A DNA stretch of 64,000 bases from CBDCTM01 sp965222005 (GTDB lineage: Bacteria; Bacteroidota; Bacteroidia; Chitinophagales; Saprospiraceae). This document shows, piece after piece, positions 37,924 through 47,411 of the stretch. The notes beneath the pieces are model-generated. The model worked only from the letters and a program-made list of their open reading frames with translations. It did not search any database and was not told where the DNA came from. Positions within the stretch are counted from its first letter, which is position 1. Each line of letters begins with the position of its first letter. The stretch spans positions 3,410,001 to 3,474,000 of the forward strand of contig OZ244935.1 of assembly GCA_965222005.1 (NCBI GenBank), written 5' to 3'. The position numbers were made by a program, and so were the translations under genes.

Positions 37924-39477
37924 ATGGCGAACCAACGAATAGGGATCATGCAAATCAGACAATTATTACAACTCAAAATTCGAGGCGAGAGCAACCGGAG
38001 CATCAGCCGGTTGTTAGGTATTCATCGCAATACGATCAATGAATACGTACGCCTGTTAAAAGCCACAGGCCGGTCATATGAAGTACTTGGACAGTTAGAT
38101 GACCGATCACTGGAAGAGTTGTTTCCGGGCGTTAGCACGACGGATAAAGATCGTTATCAGACTTTGAGTAGCTACTTTCCTTATTTTCGTAAAGAGCTCA
38201 AAAAGGTAGGTTGTACGCGTCTTACCTTATGGAGGGAGTATCTAAGCCGTCACCCCGACGGATATCGCTCTTCCCAGTTTAACGAACACTTGAACCGTTG
38301 GCTTCAACAAGTGGACGGCTCAGGAAAACTGGTGCATAAAGCCGGAGATAAACTATATGTAGATTATACCGGCAAGAAGTTATTTTTCGTAGATATGGAG
38401 ACTGGAGAACAAATCGAGGTGGAGGTATTTGTAGCCACCTTGCCTTGTAGTGGGTATACTTATGTGGAAGCGACCCCTTCTCAGAAAGGGGAAGATTTTA
38501 TTGACTCGATGAACAACTGCCTGAAGTTTATGGGAGGTGTCCCCAGGAGTATTGTGGTGGATAATCTCAAATCGGCAGTTACCAAGGGCAGTAAATATGA
38601 ACCGGTTTTGAACAAGACATTTTCAGATTTTGCACTGCATTACGGTTGTTCGATTAATCCTACTCGAACGTATTGTCCACAAGACAAAGCATTGGTAGAA
38701 AATGCCGTCAAGCTGGTATACCAACGTATTTTTTATCCCCTCTCCAAACAGATCTTTTTCTCTTTAACAGAGTTGAATAAAGCCATTGCTGAGTTGTTGG
38801 AAGACTATAATGACCGAATGTTCAGTCAGATAAAGCTGACTCGCCGTCAGCAGTTTCATGATATTGAAAAAGAGGAGCTCTTACCACTTGCCGCCCAGCC
38901 TTACGAACTTAGGTACTATAAAATAGCAACCGTACAAAAAATGGGACATGTCTACTTATCCGCCGACAGGCACTACTACAGCGTCCCCCATCGATTTATT
39001 GGTAAAAAGGTAGAGGTGCAATACAACACCAAAACGGTAGAGGTCTTCTATGCTAAAGAACGTATCGCCACTCACAGAAGAGACCCTCGCCCCGGGCGCT
39101 ATACCACCATCAGTAAACACATGAAAAGCACCCATCGATTTTACAACGACTGGTCGCCGGAGTTCTTTCAAAAATGGGCCCGCAAATACGGTGAGGATGT
39201 AGAATATTACATCAAAGGATTGATCCAACAAGCGACCTATCCCGAAGTAGCTTACAAGCAGTGCATGGGCATTTTGCAATTGGTCAAGGATTATCCTGTC
39301 GACCGGCTTCAAAGTGCTGTTATTCGCGCTCGTCAATATCCCTACTTCAGTTATAGTACCGTTAGGGATATTTTGAAAAACAATATGGACCTGGAGCAGG
39401 ATCTGTTCCAGGCCACAACCAAGACAACAACCATCCCGGAACATGACAATATCCGAGGCAGTCAATATTACACTTAA
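37924..39477 (+). CDS. istA: IS21-family transposase IstA, type b
   Basis: 517 aa. HTH near residues 10-40 (LKIRGESNRSISRLLGIHRNT, here shortened to GESNRSISRLLGIHRNT). The DDE core has YVDYTGKK (Asp), IVVDNLKSAV (Asp) and DKALVENAVKLVYQRI (Glu). It is only distantly like the type a IstA and GC-richer than its surroundings, so it came from another source. istB follows 22 bp later. Confidence 0.96.
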   Translation: MANQRIGIMQIRQLLQLKIRGESNRSISRLLGIHRNTINEYVRLLKATGRSYEVLGQLDDRSLEELFPGVSTTDKDRYQTLSSYFPYFRKELKKVGCTRLTLWREYLSRHPDGYRSSQFNEHLNRWLQQVDGSGKLVHKAGDKLYVDYTGKKLFFVDMETGEQIEVEVFVATLPCSGYTYVEATPSQKGEDFIDSMNNCLKFMGGVPRSIVVDNLKSAVTKGSKYEPVLNKTFSDFALHYGCSINPTRTYCPQDKALVENAVKLVYQRIFYPLSKQIFFSLTELNKAIAELLEDYNDRMFSQIKLTRRQQFHDIEKEELLPLAAQPYELRYYKIATVQKMGHVYLSADRHYYSVPHRFIGKKVEVQYNTKTVEVFYAKERIATHRRDPRPGRYTTISKHMKSTHRFYNDWSPEFFQKWARKYGEDVEYYIKGLIQQATYPEVAYKQCMGILQLVKDYPVDRLQSAVIRARQYPYFSYSTVRDILKNNMDLEQDLFQATTKTTTIPEHDNIRGSQYYT

Positions 39478-39499
39478 ACCTTTCTAAAAATTTACAACA

Positions 39500-40237
39500 A
39501 TGAATACACAAACCACAGTAGAAAAGCTAAAAACAATGCGACTCAAAGGCATGGCCCATATCCATCACCTCAGTATGCAAGACAACCTTTACCAGGACTA
39601 TACCCTGGATCAGTACACTGCTCTGCTGGCTGACCAGGAATGGGAATACCGGCAAAACCGGAAAATGGAGAATCTGATCAAACGAGCTCACTTCCGCTCC
39701 GGTGCCGCCATTGCCAATGTCGATTTTACCACTCCTCGCGGACTGGACAAAAATTACTTCAACCGACTGGCCACTTTGGACTTTATTCAGAAACACCAAA
39801 ATCTGATTATCATCGGTCCCACCGGAACGGGCAAGACCTACCTGGCTCAAGCCCTCGGACATCAGGCTTGTATACAACTACACAAAACCCAATACTACAC
39901 CATGAGTAATTTATCCGATCAGGTCAGACTGGCCAAAATTGAAGGCAACTACCAACGGCTAATCAAAACGATCAAACAAACCGCTTTACTCATTATCGAT
40001 GATTTTGGTCTCAGCGAAATAGATAATATCATCAGGCAGGCGCTCATGGATATTGTCGAATACAAGTACGACCAATCATCCATTATCATCACTTCTCAAA
40101 TCCCTGTGGGCAAATGGCATGAATTGATTGGTGAGGGCACTATTGCCGATGCTATCCTGGATAGATTGGTGCATTCTTCACATAGAATCACTCTCTCGGG
40201 AGAGTCTATGCGCAAGGCAAAAGGAGTAAACAGCTAA
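39500..40237 (+). CDS. istB: IS21-family helper ATPase IstB, type b
   Basis: 245 aa DnaC-like AAA+ ATPase with Walker A GPTGTGKT (about residue 110) and Walker B LLIIDDFG. It loads on target DNA and directs IstA to it. Complete. Confidence 0.96.
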   Translation: MNTQTTVEKLKTMRLKGMAHIHHLSMQDNLYQDYTLDQYTALLADQEWEYRQNRKMENLIKRAHFRSGAAIANVDFTTPRGLDKNYFNRLATLDFIQKHQNLIIIGPTGTGKTYLAQALGHQACIQLHKTQYYTMSNLSDQVRLAKIEGNYQRLIKTIKQTALLIIDDFGLSEIDNIIRQALMDIVEYKYDQSSIIITSQIPVGKWHELIGEGTIADAILDRLVHSSHRITLSGESMRKAKGVNS

Positions 40238-40558
40238 TATTTTTTAACTTTGAGAATAGATTATCGACTCTTCACAACCGTGGCACAGTTTGCTCCGGAA
40301 ACCGTGGCACAAGTTTACCGGAATATACACTCACGTACTAAATCAGTTTTGGAGTATTTCAATTTTCTGTTGCTGTTAATCATTTTGATTGATAATTAAA
40401 AAGGCCGTCAGCTTGCCCTGTAAATTATCTTTCAAATTTTTCAAATTTTTCAAGCGGGTAGGGGAGTCTCTATTCAATAATTTGGGAGCTACAGTTTATC
40501 AATTTTGCCATTTTATTCATGGTGTTACTTTCAATTTGTGGGTCGGGAATTTCATAGC

Positions 40559-40624
40559 GCCCAACGGCTCGTGTACCTGCAGGTGCCGACGAATGGAGGT
40601 ACTTGACAGGTACACATTGTTGGT
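40559..40624 (-). other. attC site 26 (short type), attC of two-gene cassette copy 2
   Basis: CCCAACGG ... TTGTTGG with GTGTACCTG / CAGGTACAC arms, identical to attC 17. Confidence 0.9.
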
Positions 40625-40632
40625 GGCTGTGT

Positions 40633-40938
40633 TCAATTTTTGTTCACTTTACTTTCTTTAATTAACTCTGTTCTCATCCGAAATTTTGCTTGTTCTCCAA
40701 TCTCTACATATCTCGCAATTCTTCCATTGCACGATTTGCATTTTCCTTGAAAAACTACATCATTTAAATCATTTAGGATTAAACTGTATTCAATCATTTC
40801 TACTTCATTCTTTCCATAACAATTTGAGCAAAATGAATTATGCTTTGCTAAATCCACTATTTGGTCAAATTCATCCTCAACTATAAATTTCAAGTCCTCT
40901 TCGCTAATTGGTATTTCGATTTCCCTTTTCATTCTCAT
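40633..40938 (-). CDS. Unknown zinc-ribbon-like protein, copy 2
   Basis: 101 aa, same sequence as 30960-31265 with both CxxC pairs. The whole cassette, from attC to the upstream cassette boundary, is duplicated without visible change. Confidence 0.7.
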   Translation of the reverse strand: MRMKREIEIPISEEDLKFIVEDEFDQIVDLAKHNSFCSNCYGKNEVEMIEYSLILNDLNDVVFQGKCKSCNGRIARYVEIGEQAKFRMRTELIKESKVNKN

Positions 40939-41492
40939 AGTTTTTCTAATTGAATTGATACATTTAAGTTGTCTCTATCAGACCCCCATTCTTCTTTGTC
41001 TTCATATCTTAAATCTAAAGTTAGTTTTTGTTCTTTTTCGAATTCTCTTTCTACAACATAGTTGAAGATTCTATTCATGGCAATCATCATTTTATTCTTT
41101 CTGAGTACTCTTCTAACTTGCCCTGACTCCAATTGTGTGTCGTAATTTGCCAATATAGATTTTGTCTCTTTGAACTCAGTTATTCTAATTGGCTCAGCTA
41201 ATTCTCCTTTTAACAATTCAGATTTCTGCTTCTGCAATTCATCTGCATCAAGATATGTATAAATATTTGTGTACTCACTTCTTTTTAAACACATCTTTAT
41301 CGCTGTTTTGATTATTTCTATTTTTCTAGAATCATCATTTTCCAATCTCTTCAATTCATTATTCCCAAAGCTAAGCGTAATATGTTCTCCGTCTGTTTTT
41401 ATTCCCACATTCTTGAATTTTTCAAGCCACTTTTTCAATCCCATATCTTTATCCAAATTAAATTGTATTCCTATCCATTCTTGTTCATTCAT
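40935..41492 (-). CDS. Unknown 185-aa protein paired with zinc-ribbon protein, copy 2
   Basis: 185 aa, same sequence as 31262-31819, with the same 4-bp overlap to the downstream gene. Upstream it ends at attC 27, which differs from the neighbour of copy 1, so one exact cassette was copied. Confidence 0.7.
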   Translation of the reverse strand: MNEQEWIGIQFNLDKDMGLKKWLEKFKNVGIKTDGEHITLSFGNNELKRLENDDSRKIEIIKTAIKMCLKRSEYTNIYTYLDADELQKQKSELLKGELAEPIRITEFKETKSILANYDTQLESGQVRRVLRKNKMMIAMNRIFNYVVEREFEKEQKLTLDLRYEDKEEWGSDRDNLNVSIQLEKL

Positions 41493-41522
41493 TGCTATTT
41501 GCTTTTATTTTTTTCTCATAGC

Positions 41523-41588
41523 CACCAACGGCAAGCGTATGTGCAGGTGGCCCGTTTAGGGACACTTGACATATACGCATTGTTGGGT
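41523..41588 (-). other. attC site 27 (short type), attC of Uma2 cassette b
   Basis: ACCAACGG ... TTGTTGGG with GCGTATGTG / CATATACGC arms. Confidence 0.88.
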
Positions 41589-41611
41589 GTTCGCCTTATT
41601 TTTAATCTTGT

Positions 41612-42208
41612 TTATATGGATTTATCAAGATTGATATCAAAATACAAATCACTCATTGAAATTTCGATATCTATAGATTGGAGTTTTACTTTTTCATTCA
41701 ACCCTTCAAATCTTGTGATTCGCCATAAATCACTGTTTTCACTTTTATAATGCACATCCACAACTGCTTTATCTTGTTCTATAATTACATATTCTTTAAA
41801 AGTAGGTATCTGTCTGTACAAATAAAATTTATCTCCCCTATCATAGTTCGCACTTGTCTTTGATAATACTTCAATTATTAAGACTGGATTTGTAACTGAA
41901 TTAATTTCGTTTTCTGAGGTTTCTATCTCACCACAAACTACCATTGCATCAGGATATACAAAGCTATTTTTTTTCTCAACATTTAATTTTACCTCACTTG
42001 TAAATGGTTTGCATTTAGCCCCTTTTTCTCTTAGTTTGTTTCTTATTTCTGCATATATATTTCCACATAACATTCCATGATTCAATGTTCCTCCAGCCAA
42101 AGCATAGACTTCACCATTATGGTATTCGTACTTAGTATTAGAATCTATCTCTAAGTCTAAATATTCTTGAATCGATAAATTTGGTAACTTTTGAGCTTTC
42201 ATATACAA
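41612..42208 (-). CDS. Uma2-family (DUF820) putative endonuclease, b
   Basis: 198 aa classic Uma2: N-terminal LSIQEYLDLE and KYEYHNGEVYAL, NHGMLCGNIYAEI, the FVYPDAMVVC metal-site Asp, PVLIIEVLSKTS (Glu/Lys) and DRGDKFYLYRQIPTFKEYVIIEQ-like end (shortened: YRQIPTFKEYVIIEQ). Restriction-endonuclease fold; biological target unknown. IS481 copy 3 lies in its leader, as IS481 copy 2 does for the other Uma2 cassette. Confidence 0.93.
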   Translation of the reverse strand: MYMKAQKLPNLSIQEYLDLEIDSNTKYEYHNGEVYALAGGTLNHGMLCGNIYAEIRNKLREKGAKCKPFTSEVKLNVEKKNSFVYPDAMVVCGEIETSENEINSVTNPVLIIEVLSKTSANYDRGDKFYLYRQIPTFKEYVIIEQDKAVVDVHYKSENSDLWRITRFEGLNEKVKLQSIDIEISMSDLYFDINLDKSI

Positions 42209-42393
42209 TTTTTATCCAAGATAACAATTTAAACGGTAATCTTCATCAATCTCTTGTATATAATTGATTTTCAACCAATTATTAACGCCTCTAGCTTATC
42301 AATACGGTTCGTCTCATACAAATACAACTTATCCAGAGTGTATTTGTGATTACTTCTGGGAGGCTGTTATTGTAATTGTGCTGTTTTTTTTGG

Positions 42394-43815
42394 GGGGTGC
42401 AACAGACATCGTACACACAGTTCAATAGACATGGGTTACACTTTTTATTCATAAATATAATACTTTTCTTCCAGAGCAGCCCTGGCTGTGGAGCGTAGCG
42501 GAACAGCCAGGGCTGCTGCGATTTTAATTTACCCCCCCCGACGCCTTCCGTTCATATCTTTATCAGAATCTAATAAATGATATTTACCCTTTTGAACTTG
42601 TTCGCCTTCTTTAAAATATCCCAGAGGATAATTTCTATAGAATACTTGATAAATTCTATTCCCTAATTTTTTAATTCCGACATATTTACCGATGAGACAT
42701 CTGCTAATATTCACCCATTCGTAAGCACCCCATCTGATGGCTCCACTTGCAGTAACTTTCTTGACCATCAAATCGGAATCGTATTCTATTGGAGCTATTT
42801 TATCAGACCATTCTCTATTGGATAACTGATGAACTTTACCGGGCGTTTTCATATCTAATTTTTCGTGAGGTCGTTCAAAATTATATTCCTTAACAAAGGC
42901 ATTCATTCGTCTGTTCTGACTTCTGAGATTATGAGCAGGAGGTTTACAGCAACGAGCTTTAAGATCTTTATGCATACGCTCGTGACGTCCATTTTGGTCA
43001 GGTCTGCCTGGATCGGAAAACACAGGTTGGATGCCATGATCCAAAAGCCAGTAGGACAAATATCCGTATCCTGCAGGGCTTTGAATGGACGCAAAAGCAC
43101 TCCCATTGTCCGTATGGAAGTATTTTGGTTTTCCATATTGCTTAAAAACTTTTTTGAGGACAGAGATTACATTTTTGGTATTTTCATTATACTGGCCTTG
43201 AATATCGAAAATAAATCGAGAACAGGAATCGCAAATAGTCAAAGGAAAGCATCGTTTTTTATTACCGAGTAAAAAGGAACCTTTATAATCAGCGGACCAA
43301 ATTTCGTTACATTGCTGAGGATCGAAAACGGGGTAGGAGGGTTCGATTTTTCTTCTTCTCTTTTTGGGTGTAACTAAGCCTTGTCTGATTAAAATATTGT
43401 GAATAGTAGTTACACTGGGGACTAAATTTTCATCAAATTTTTCAATGACTTTAATTCTGATTTTTTTAGCACCCCAATTTTTTTTACCTCTCCAGAATTT
43501 TATTTCATCAATAATGTTTTGATCAGTTGAATCAGGACTATTTAAAGGTTTACGAGATCGATCAGCTAAATGGTGGATACCATTTTCTTTATATCTATTA
43601 ATAATTTTATAGCCAGTTTTTCTACTGATGCAATAAGCTTCGCACAAGCTATTAAAATAAAATTGTCCGCTTTCCCATTCGCGAATAAAAGCAATTTTTT
43701 GATCCATAGGTGTGTTGTTTTTCCAAGGCATAGCATTTTATTATGCAATTTATGCCTTTTTAAAAGTGTCACCTATGTCTGTTGAACTCTGTCACCTATG
43801 TCTGTTGTTCGTACC
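42394..43815 (-). mobile_element. IS481-family element, copy 3
   Basis: 1422 bp, apparently identical to copies 1 and 2. Its GGTACG end is 11 bp past the GTT of attC 28 in cassette direction. No target duplication is seen. Confidence 0.92.
42529..43731 (-). CDS. IS481-family transposase, copy 3
   Basis: 400 aa, identical in sequence to copies 1 and 2 with an intact DDE core. Confidence 0.95.
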   Translation of the reverse strand: MPWKNNTPMDQKIAFIREWESGQFYFNSLCEAYCISRKTGYKIINRYKENGIHHLADRSRKPLNSPDSTDQNIIDEIKFWRGKKNWGAKKIRIKVIEKFDENLVPSVTTIHNILIRQGLVTPKKRRRKIEPSYPVFDPQQCNEIWSADYKGSFLLGNKKRCFPLTICDSCSRFIFDIQGQYNENTKNVISVLKKVFKQYGKPKYFHTDNGSAFASIQSPAGYGYLSYWLLDHGIQPVFSDPGRPDQNGRHERMHKDLKARCCKPPAHNLRSQNRRMNAFVKEYNFERPHEKLDMKTPGKVHQLSNREWSDKIAPIEYDSDLMVKKVTASGAIRWGAYEWVNISRCLIGKYVGIKKLGNRIYQVFYRNYPLGYFKEGEQVQKGKYHLLDSDKDMNGRRRGG

Positions 43816-43822
43816 TTATCGC

Positions 43823-43947
43823 ATGCAACGTTCCGTGGAGACGACGTGCGGCTCACGGAAGTGTTTGGAACTAAATTACTACTTTTTTGATAAGGATAAA
43901 ATTTCGTATAAATTTAGACCGCATGTGCGTACTCCGCTTTGTTACAT
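43823..43947 (-). other. attC site 28 (long type III), attC of the DUF433/DUF5615 cassette
   Basis: TGCAACG ... TTTGTTACATGC with arms GGAGACGACGTGCGG / CCGCATGTGCGTACTCC. Confidence 0.85.
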
Positions 43948-43969
43948 GCATTTTTGAGATACCTCTCTC

Positions 43970-44323
43970 TTATAAAATGGTAATAATAGAAGTCCTGTTT
44001 ATCATTACAACTGAATTAAGTTGAATCTCTTCAAAAATTCTCGTGTGATTTTTTTCAAATAACTCTATTAAGTCTTTAGTTGAAATATTGCCAAGTGTTA
44101 GATAAATCAGTTTGTAAGGTTCAACATTCTGTAAATAGCTGTTATAGAAATCTGAATCTTTAGAAATGACAATTCTTTTGTTTTCAATTGAATACAAATT
44201 AATATCTGTGTCTGAAGTTTTATTTTGATTTGGAAGGTCTAAGCTATGTATAGAATCATATCCTTTTTCAGATAGGTAATTGGATAGCTTTTTAGGAAGT
44301 TGGGCATCAATGAGAAACTTCAT
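43970..44323 (-). CDS. DUF5615 PIN-like toxin
   Basis: 117 aa. KFLIDAQLPKKL at the N-terminus and VISKDSDFYN in the middle hold the acidic residues of the Mut7-C/PIN-like DUF5615 family, predicted RNases. It overlaps its DUF433 partner by 4 bp. DUF433-DUF5615 pairs are widely seen as toxin-antitoxin modules. Confidence 0.88.
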   Translation of the reverse strand: MKFLIDAQLPKKLSNYLSEKGYDSIHSLDLPNQNKTSDTDINLYSIENKRIVISKDSDFYNSYLQNVEPYKLIYLTLGNISTKDLIELFEKNHTRIFEEIQLNSVVMINRTSIITIL

Positions 44324-44559
44324 GCAACTAGTTTGCTAATATTTTTTACTTCAAATATTCTAGCTGCAAAAAGCAAACAAGCCAATAAATCTTCTTGTTC
44401 AAGATCTTCGTAATCTTCCAAAATTTCTTGATGTGTCATTCCAGAGGCTAATAATTCTAGTATATTTTGCACAGGATACCGTAATTCTCTAACAACAGGT
44501 TTTCCATGACAGATATCCGGGTTTATAGTAATTCTCTTTAATAATTCTTCGTTGTTCAT
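44320..44559 (-). CDS. DUF433 antitoxin
   Basis: 79 aa. ITINPDICHGKPVVRELRYPV and GMTHQEILEDYEDLEQEDLLA (each 21 or fewer in the protein; key parts NPDICHGKPV and EILEDYEDL) are diagnostic of DUF433, a VapB-like helical antitoxin. Upstream gene of the pair. Confidence 0.92.
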   Translation of the reverse strand: MNNEELLKRITINPDICHGKPVVRELRYPVQNILELLASGMTHQEILEDYEDLEQEDLLACLLFAARIFEVKNISKLVA

Positions 44560-44669
44560 TTGTATTTATCTGATAATCAATTACTTACGATTAAGTTTGT
44601 GGTCTTTTATACAAGATAGTCAATATAGGGTTTATTAACAATACTTTCAAGAAATTTATTCCTAGTTGC

Positions 44670-44795
44670 ATGTAACGGGAAGTGGAGACGATGTGCGGCT
44701 CCACAATGCTCAATGGGACTAAAATACTCATTTTTTGGTAAGATTATAATTTCGGAGAAATTTTAACCGCATATGCGTACTCCGCATTGTTAGCT
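44670..44795 (-). other. attC site 29 (long type III), attC of the SH3 cassette
   Basis: GTAACGG ... TTGTTAGC with arms GGAGACGATGTGCGG / CCGCATATGCGTACTCC. Confidence 0.9.
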
Positions 44796-44809
44796 ACAGG
44801 TCTCCGTTT

Positions 44810-45752
44810 TTAGAAATCATATTTAATCAATGTTTTTCCACGAAAATCTATTGACTCGAAAAAGAATTTATTCAATTTAATTCTCTTGATATTATTGCTA
44901 TTAGGGTATTTTTCAACTGATATATTAATAGTTTCAATATTTTTACAGTTTCCCAGTTTAGCAAAATAATAGTCAAGGTAGTTTAAAACATCTAACTGTG
45001 ATAGCTCGTAAGTTTCAATAATAATTTCTGGCGTTGTTGCATAAAAGAATCTAACTAATGTATTTCCTGTAATTGCAAAATAATATTTAGTTTAAAATAA
45101 TTTATATATACTATCAATCAAATTTACCACTGACTATCAGTTTGTTACGGAATTTATTTATACTAATTTAATGAGTGCGAAATATTATTCCGAATAAAAT
45201 TGATTCATGCAACAACACCATAATTTCTGTAAATTCATAACCGGTATAATAATTTATGCTATTTCCATTTTCATATTGATTATATTCTATTCGATACATT
45301 TCTTTATCCTCTCTAAAATCTCCATGAAATTTTATTGTTTCTTTATCAATGGGATTATCAATGTTTTCTATATCTAATAATTTGTCAAATCCAACAATTC
45401 TATTACAATCAACTTCATCAATTTTGGGAAAAGGGAATTTTGATATGAATCCTGAAAAAACAAATCCTTCAACACCATTATATTTTACTTTAATCCATCG
45501 TCCTGGTCTTTTTTCTATTTCTTCAATATGATTAGTTAAGTTTTCTAATATTAATTTATCTCTAAACTTTGCCGTTGAAAAAACCTCTGATTTAGTATTT
45601 GGTTCAGCTCTTATATTTAATCCTAAATATGCTGCAATATAAATTGTGTCACCTATGTAGAAATTTCTCTTATGGCAACCTTTATATTCATCTTGACTCA
45701 ATATAGATGTAAGATGTAGTATTGAAATTATTGAAAATAAAATATATCTCAT
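44810..45752 (-). pseudogene. Secreted SH3-domain protein, split by MITE copy 2
   Basis: Signal peptide MRYILFSIISILHLTSILS, then an SH3b-type domain (LNIRAEPNTKSEV ... RWIKVKYNGVEGFVFSGFIS). The MITE (45030-45219) and its 9-bp duplication cut the gene after about residue 178. As it stands, translation ends at 45168. Without MITE and duplication (943 - 199 = 744 bp) it encodes 247 aa ending at 44810 in KTLIKYDF. Periplasmic or exported; function unknown. Confidence 0.88.
45030..45219. mobile_element. MITE, 190 bp, copy 2
   Basis: Same sequence and orientation as the copy at 1307-1496, with a different perfect 9-bp duplication, ATAATTTCT (45021-45029, 45220-45228). Confidence 0.95.
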
Positions 45753-45793
45753 TTAAATATAAAAAATGAAAATTTAATATTTTGATTACTTGT

Positions 45794-45918
45794 AGCTAAC
45801 GGTCTGCGTAAACGCCGTGCGGTTTTCAAAGAGCTGAAAGGAACTGCAAAATTCTTTATCAACCAAAAAGCATTTCATCTTCCAAGTAGCCGCATGGTCG
45901 TTTTACGCTTTGTTGGGC
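45794..45918 (-). other. attC site 30 (long type I), attC of B3
   Basis: GCTAACGG ... TTTGTTGGGC, arms GCGTAAACGCC / GTTTTACGC. Confidence 0.9.
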
Positions 45919-46578
45919 GCTGTTCCTTCCTTTTACAAATTTTTCAAAGGAACTATGAGGCTCCAATTTTCCAGGTTGCTCCAAAGGAACCCAACAATTT
46001 TACCGGGTATAAATATAACAATTTCCAGTCAACCGTAGCAATTTTGGTGTTTTACTTTTCAAAGTACTCTTGGTAAAATCTAATCATTCACTCCGCTTAC
46101 CACTTCCTGATTAATCATTGAGATTAGCTAGGTCTTTTCATTATATTTTGTTGATTATCAGTGTTTTATGTATTTGTATGAAATGCAATTTCATATTTTT
46201 CAGGAGTTTTAGCACCCTTGTTGCCCGTGACTGAATTGGATTTTGGATTGAATTTAGACGAATCAGCAATTTTAATGATCTTGTTATTTGTTGAGTAGTC
46301 TTGGAGTAGTCTTGGAGTAGTCTTGATGAATGTAAGAGTTTCAATTGCTCACGTGCTAAATCAGTCAGTTTTGGAGTATTTCAATTTTCTGTTGCTGTTA
46401 ATCATTTTGATTGATAATTAAAAAGGCCGTCAGCTTGCCCTGTAAATTATCTTTCAAATTTTTCAAGCGGGTAGGGGAGTCTCTTTTTTAGTAATCTCGG
46501 AGCTGCAATTCACCAATATTTTCAAGTTGCTCTTGGTGCCAAATTCAAGCTTGTGGGTTGGGATTTTCCATAGCGCCT
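45915..46578 (-). repeat. Non-coding cassette family B, copy B3
   Basis: Uninterrupted. A TCTTGGAGTAG unit is present three times near 46300 (twice in B1), showing slippage. CCCTACCCGCTTGAAAAATTTG motif near 46465 on the minus strand. No gene. Confidence 0.86.
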
Positions 46579-46700
46579 AACGGCCTGCGTAAACGCCGTG
46601 CGGTTTTCAAAGTGCTGAAAGGAACTGCAAAAATTTTTACCAAGTAACCAACATTTCGACCTCAAAGAAAGCCGCATGGTCGTTTTACGCTTTGTTGGTA
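46575..46700 (-). other. attC site 31 (long type I), attC of A4
   Basis: CCTAACGG ... TTTGTTGG, arms GCGTAAACGCC / GTTTTACGC. Confidence 0.9.
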
Positions 46701-47291
46701 GCCGTATTTTTCCGGCGCCTCAGCGCCGGTTTTCCTTTCAGGTAATTTCGGAGCCATATTAGTCCAAACTGTTGAGGAGCCAATATATGAAATTTTGTCG
46801 AGATGTGTATTTTGAATGTTATTTTTCTTCTACAATTCTACTGCTGTGGGAGTACTATTTTTCATGCTGCTTCAATACCTTTTCGGAGTTGAGCTTACCG
46901 ATTGTTGATTAACAATTAGCTGGATTAGGCCGAATTCATTATTTAACTCTATGATTTTCAACAATTTATGAATTGCAATAATTTTAAGTTATTAAACTTT
47001 ATTGCAGATGTTGCGGAGTTTGTAATTTTTACAATCTACTTGTCTCAATTAGTTTTAGGATTTCAATTACTTTCAAAAGCTCTTTGTGAATTGTTGTGAT
47101 TCTTTGTCAAAGTATTCAATTACAAAATTCAAAAGGCCGTAGTCCTGCCAATCGAAGAGGGATGATTGTATCAATTTCAAAGCGGGTTGGTAAGCCTTTC
47201 AGGATGTTGTTTTCCTTTTCCAGGTATTGAATTTACTACGATGCTGTTTGAAAAATAGGAAAGCTGTGGGTTTGATTTTCTATGGCTACCC
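46697..47291 (-). repeat. Non-coding cassette family A, copy A4
   Basis: Hairpin with T-run at 46712-46729; ACCAACCCGCTT on the minus strand near 47185. No intact gene. Confidence 0.86.
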
Positions 47292-47411
47292 AACGGCCCG
47301 GCTATGCGCCGTGTGGTGTCAGGCTGTTGAAAGGAACAAAGATGTAGTTTTTCGATAAGGTTAAATTTTCTTCGAAAATTTAACCACATGGTCGCATAGC
47401 CAGTGTTGGCT
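47288..47411 (-). other. attC site 32 (long type II), attC of C5
   Basis: CCCAACGG ... GTGTTGGC, arms CCCGGCTATGCGCC / GGTCGCATAGCC. Confidence 0.92.

Larger units (their letters stand above)
37757..40329 (+). mobile_element. IS21-family element, type b, 2573 bp
   Basis: Ends TGGCTAAACCGGAGCAAAAT and TGTATATTCCGGTAAACTTG. A CTCACG duplication flanks it (37751-37756, 40330-40335). Inside the left end, ACCGGAGCAAAATGTGCCAC-like repeats recur three to four times (37765-37865), and two recur at the right end. It is complete, with istA and istB. Confidence 0.92.
37323..40562 (-). repeat. Non-coding cassette family B, copy B2, split by IS21 type b
   Basis: Family B sequence with an IS21-family element at 37757-40329. 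A single copy of CTCACG at the empty site in B1 (22840) becomes two here. CCCTACCCGCTT motif near 40450. Confidence 0.88.
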
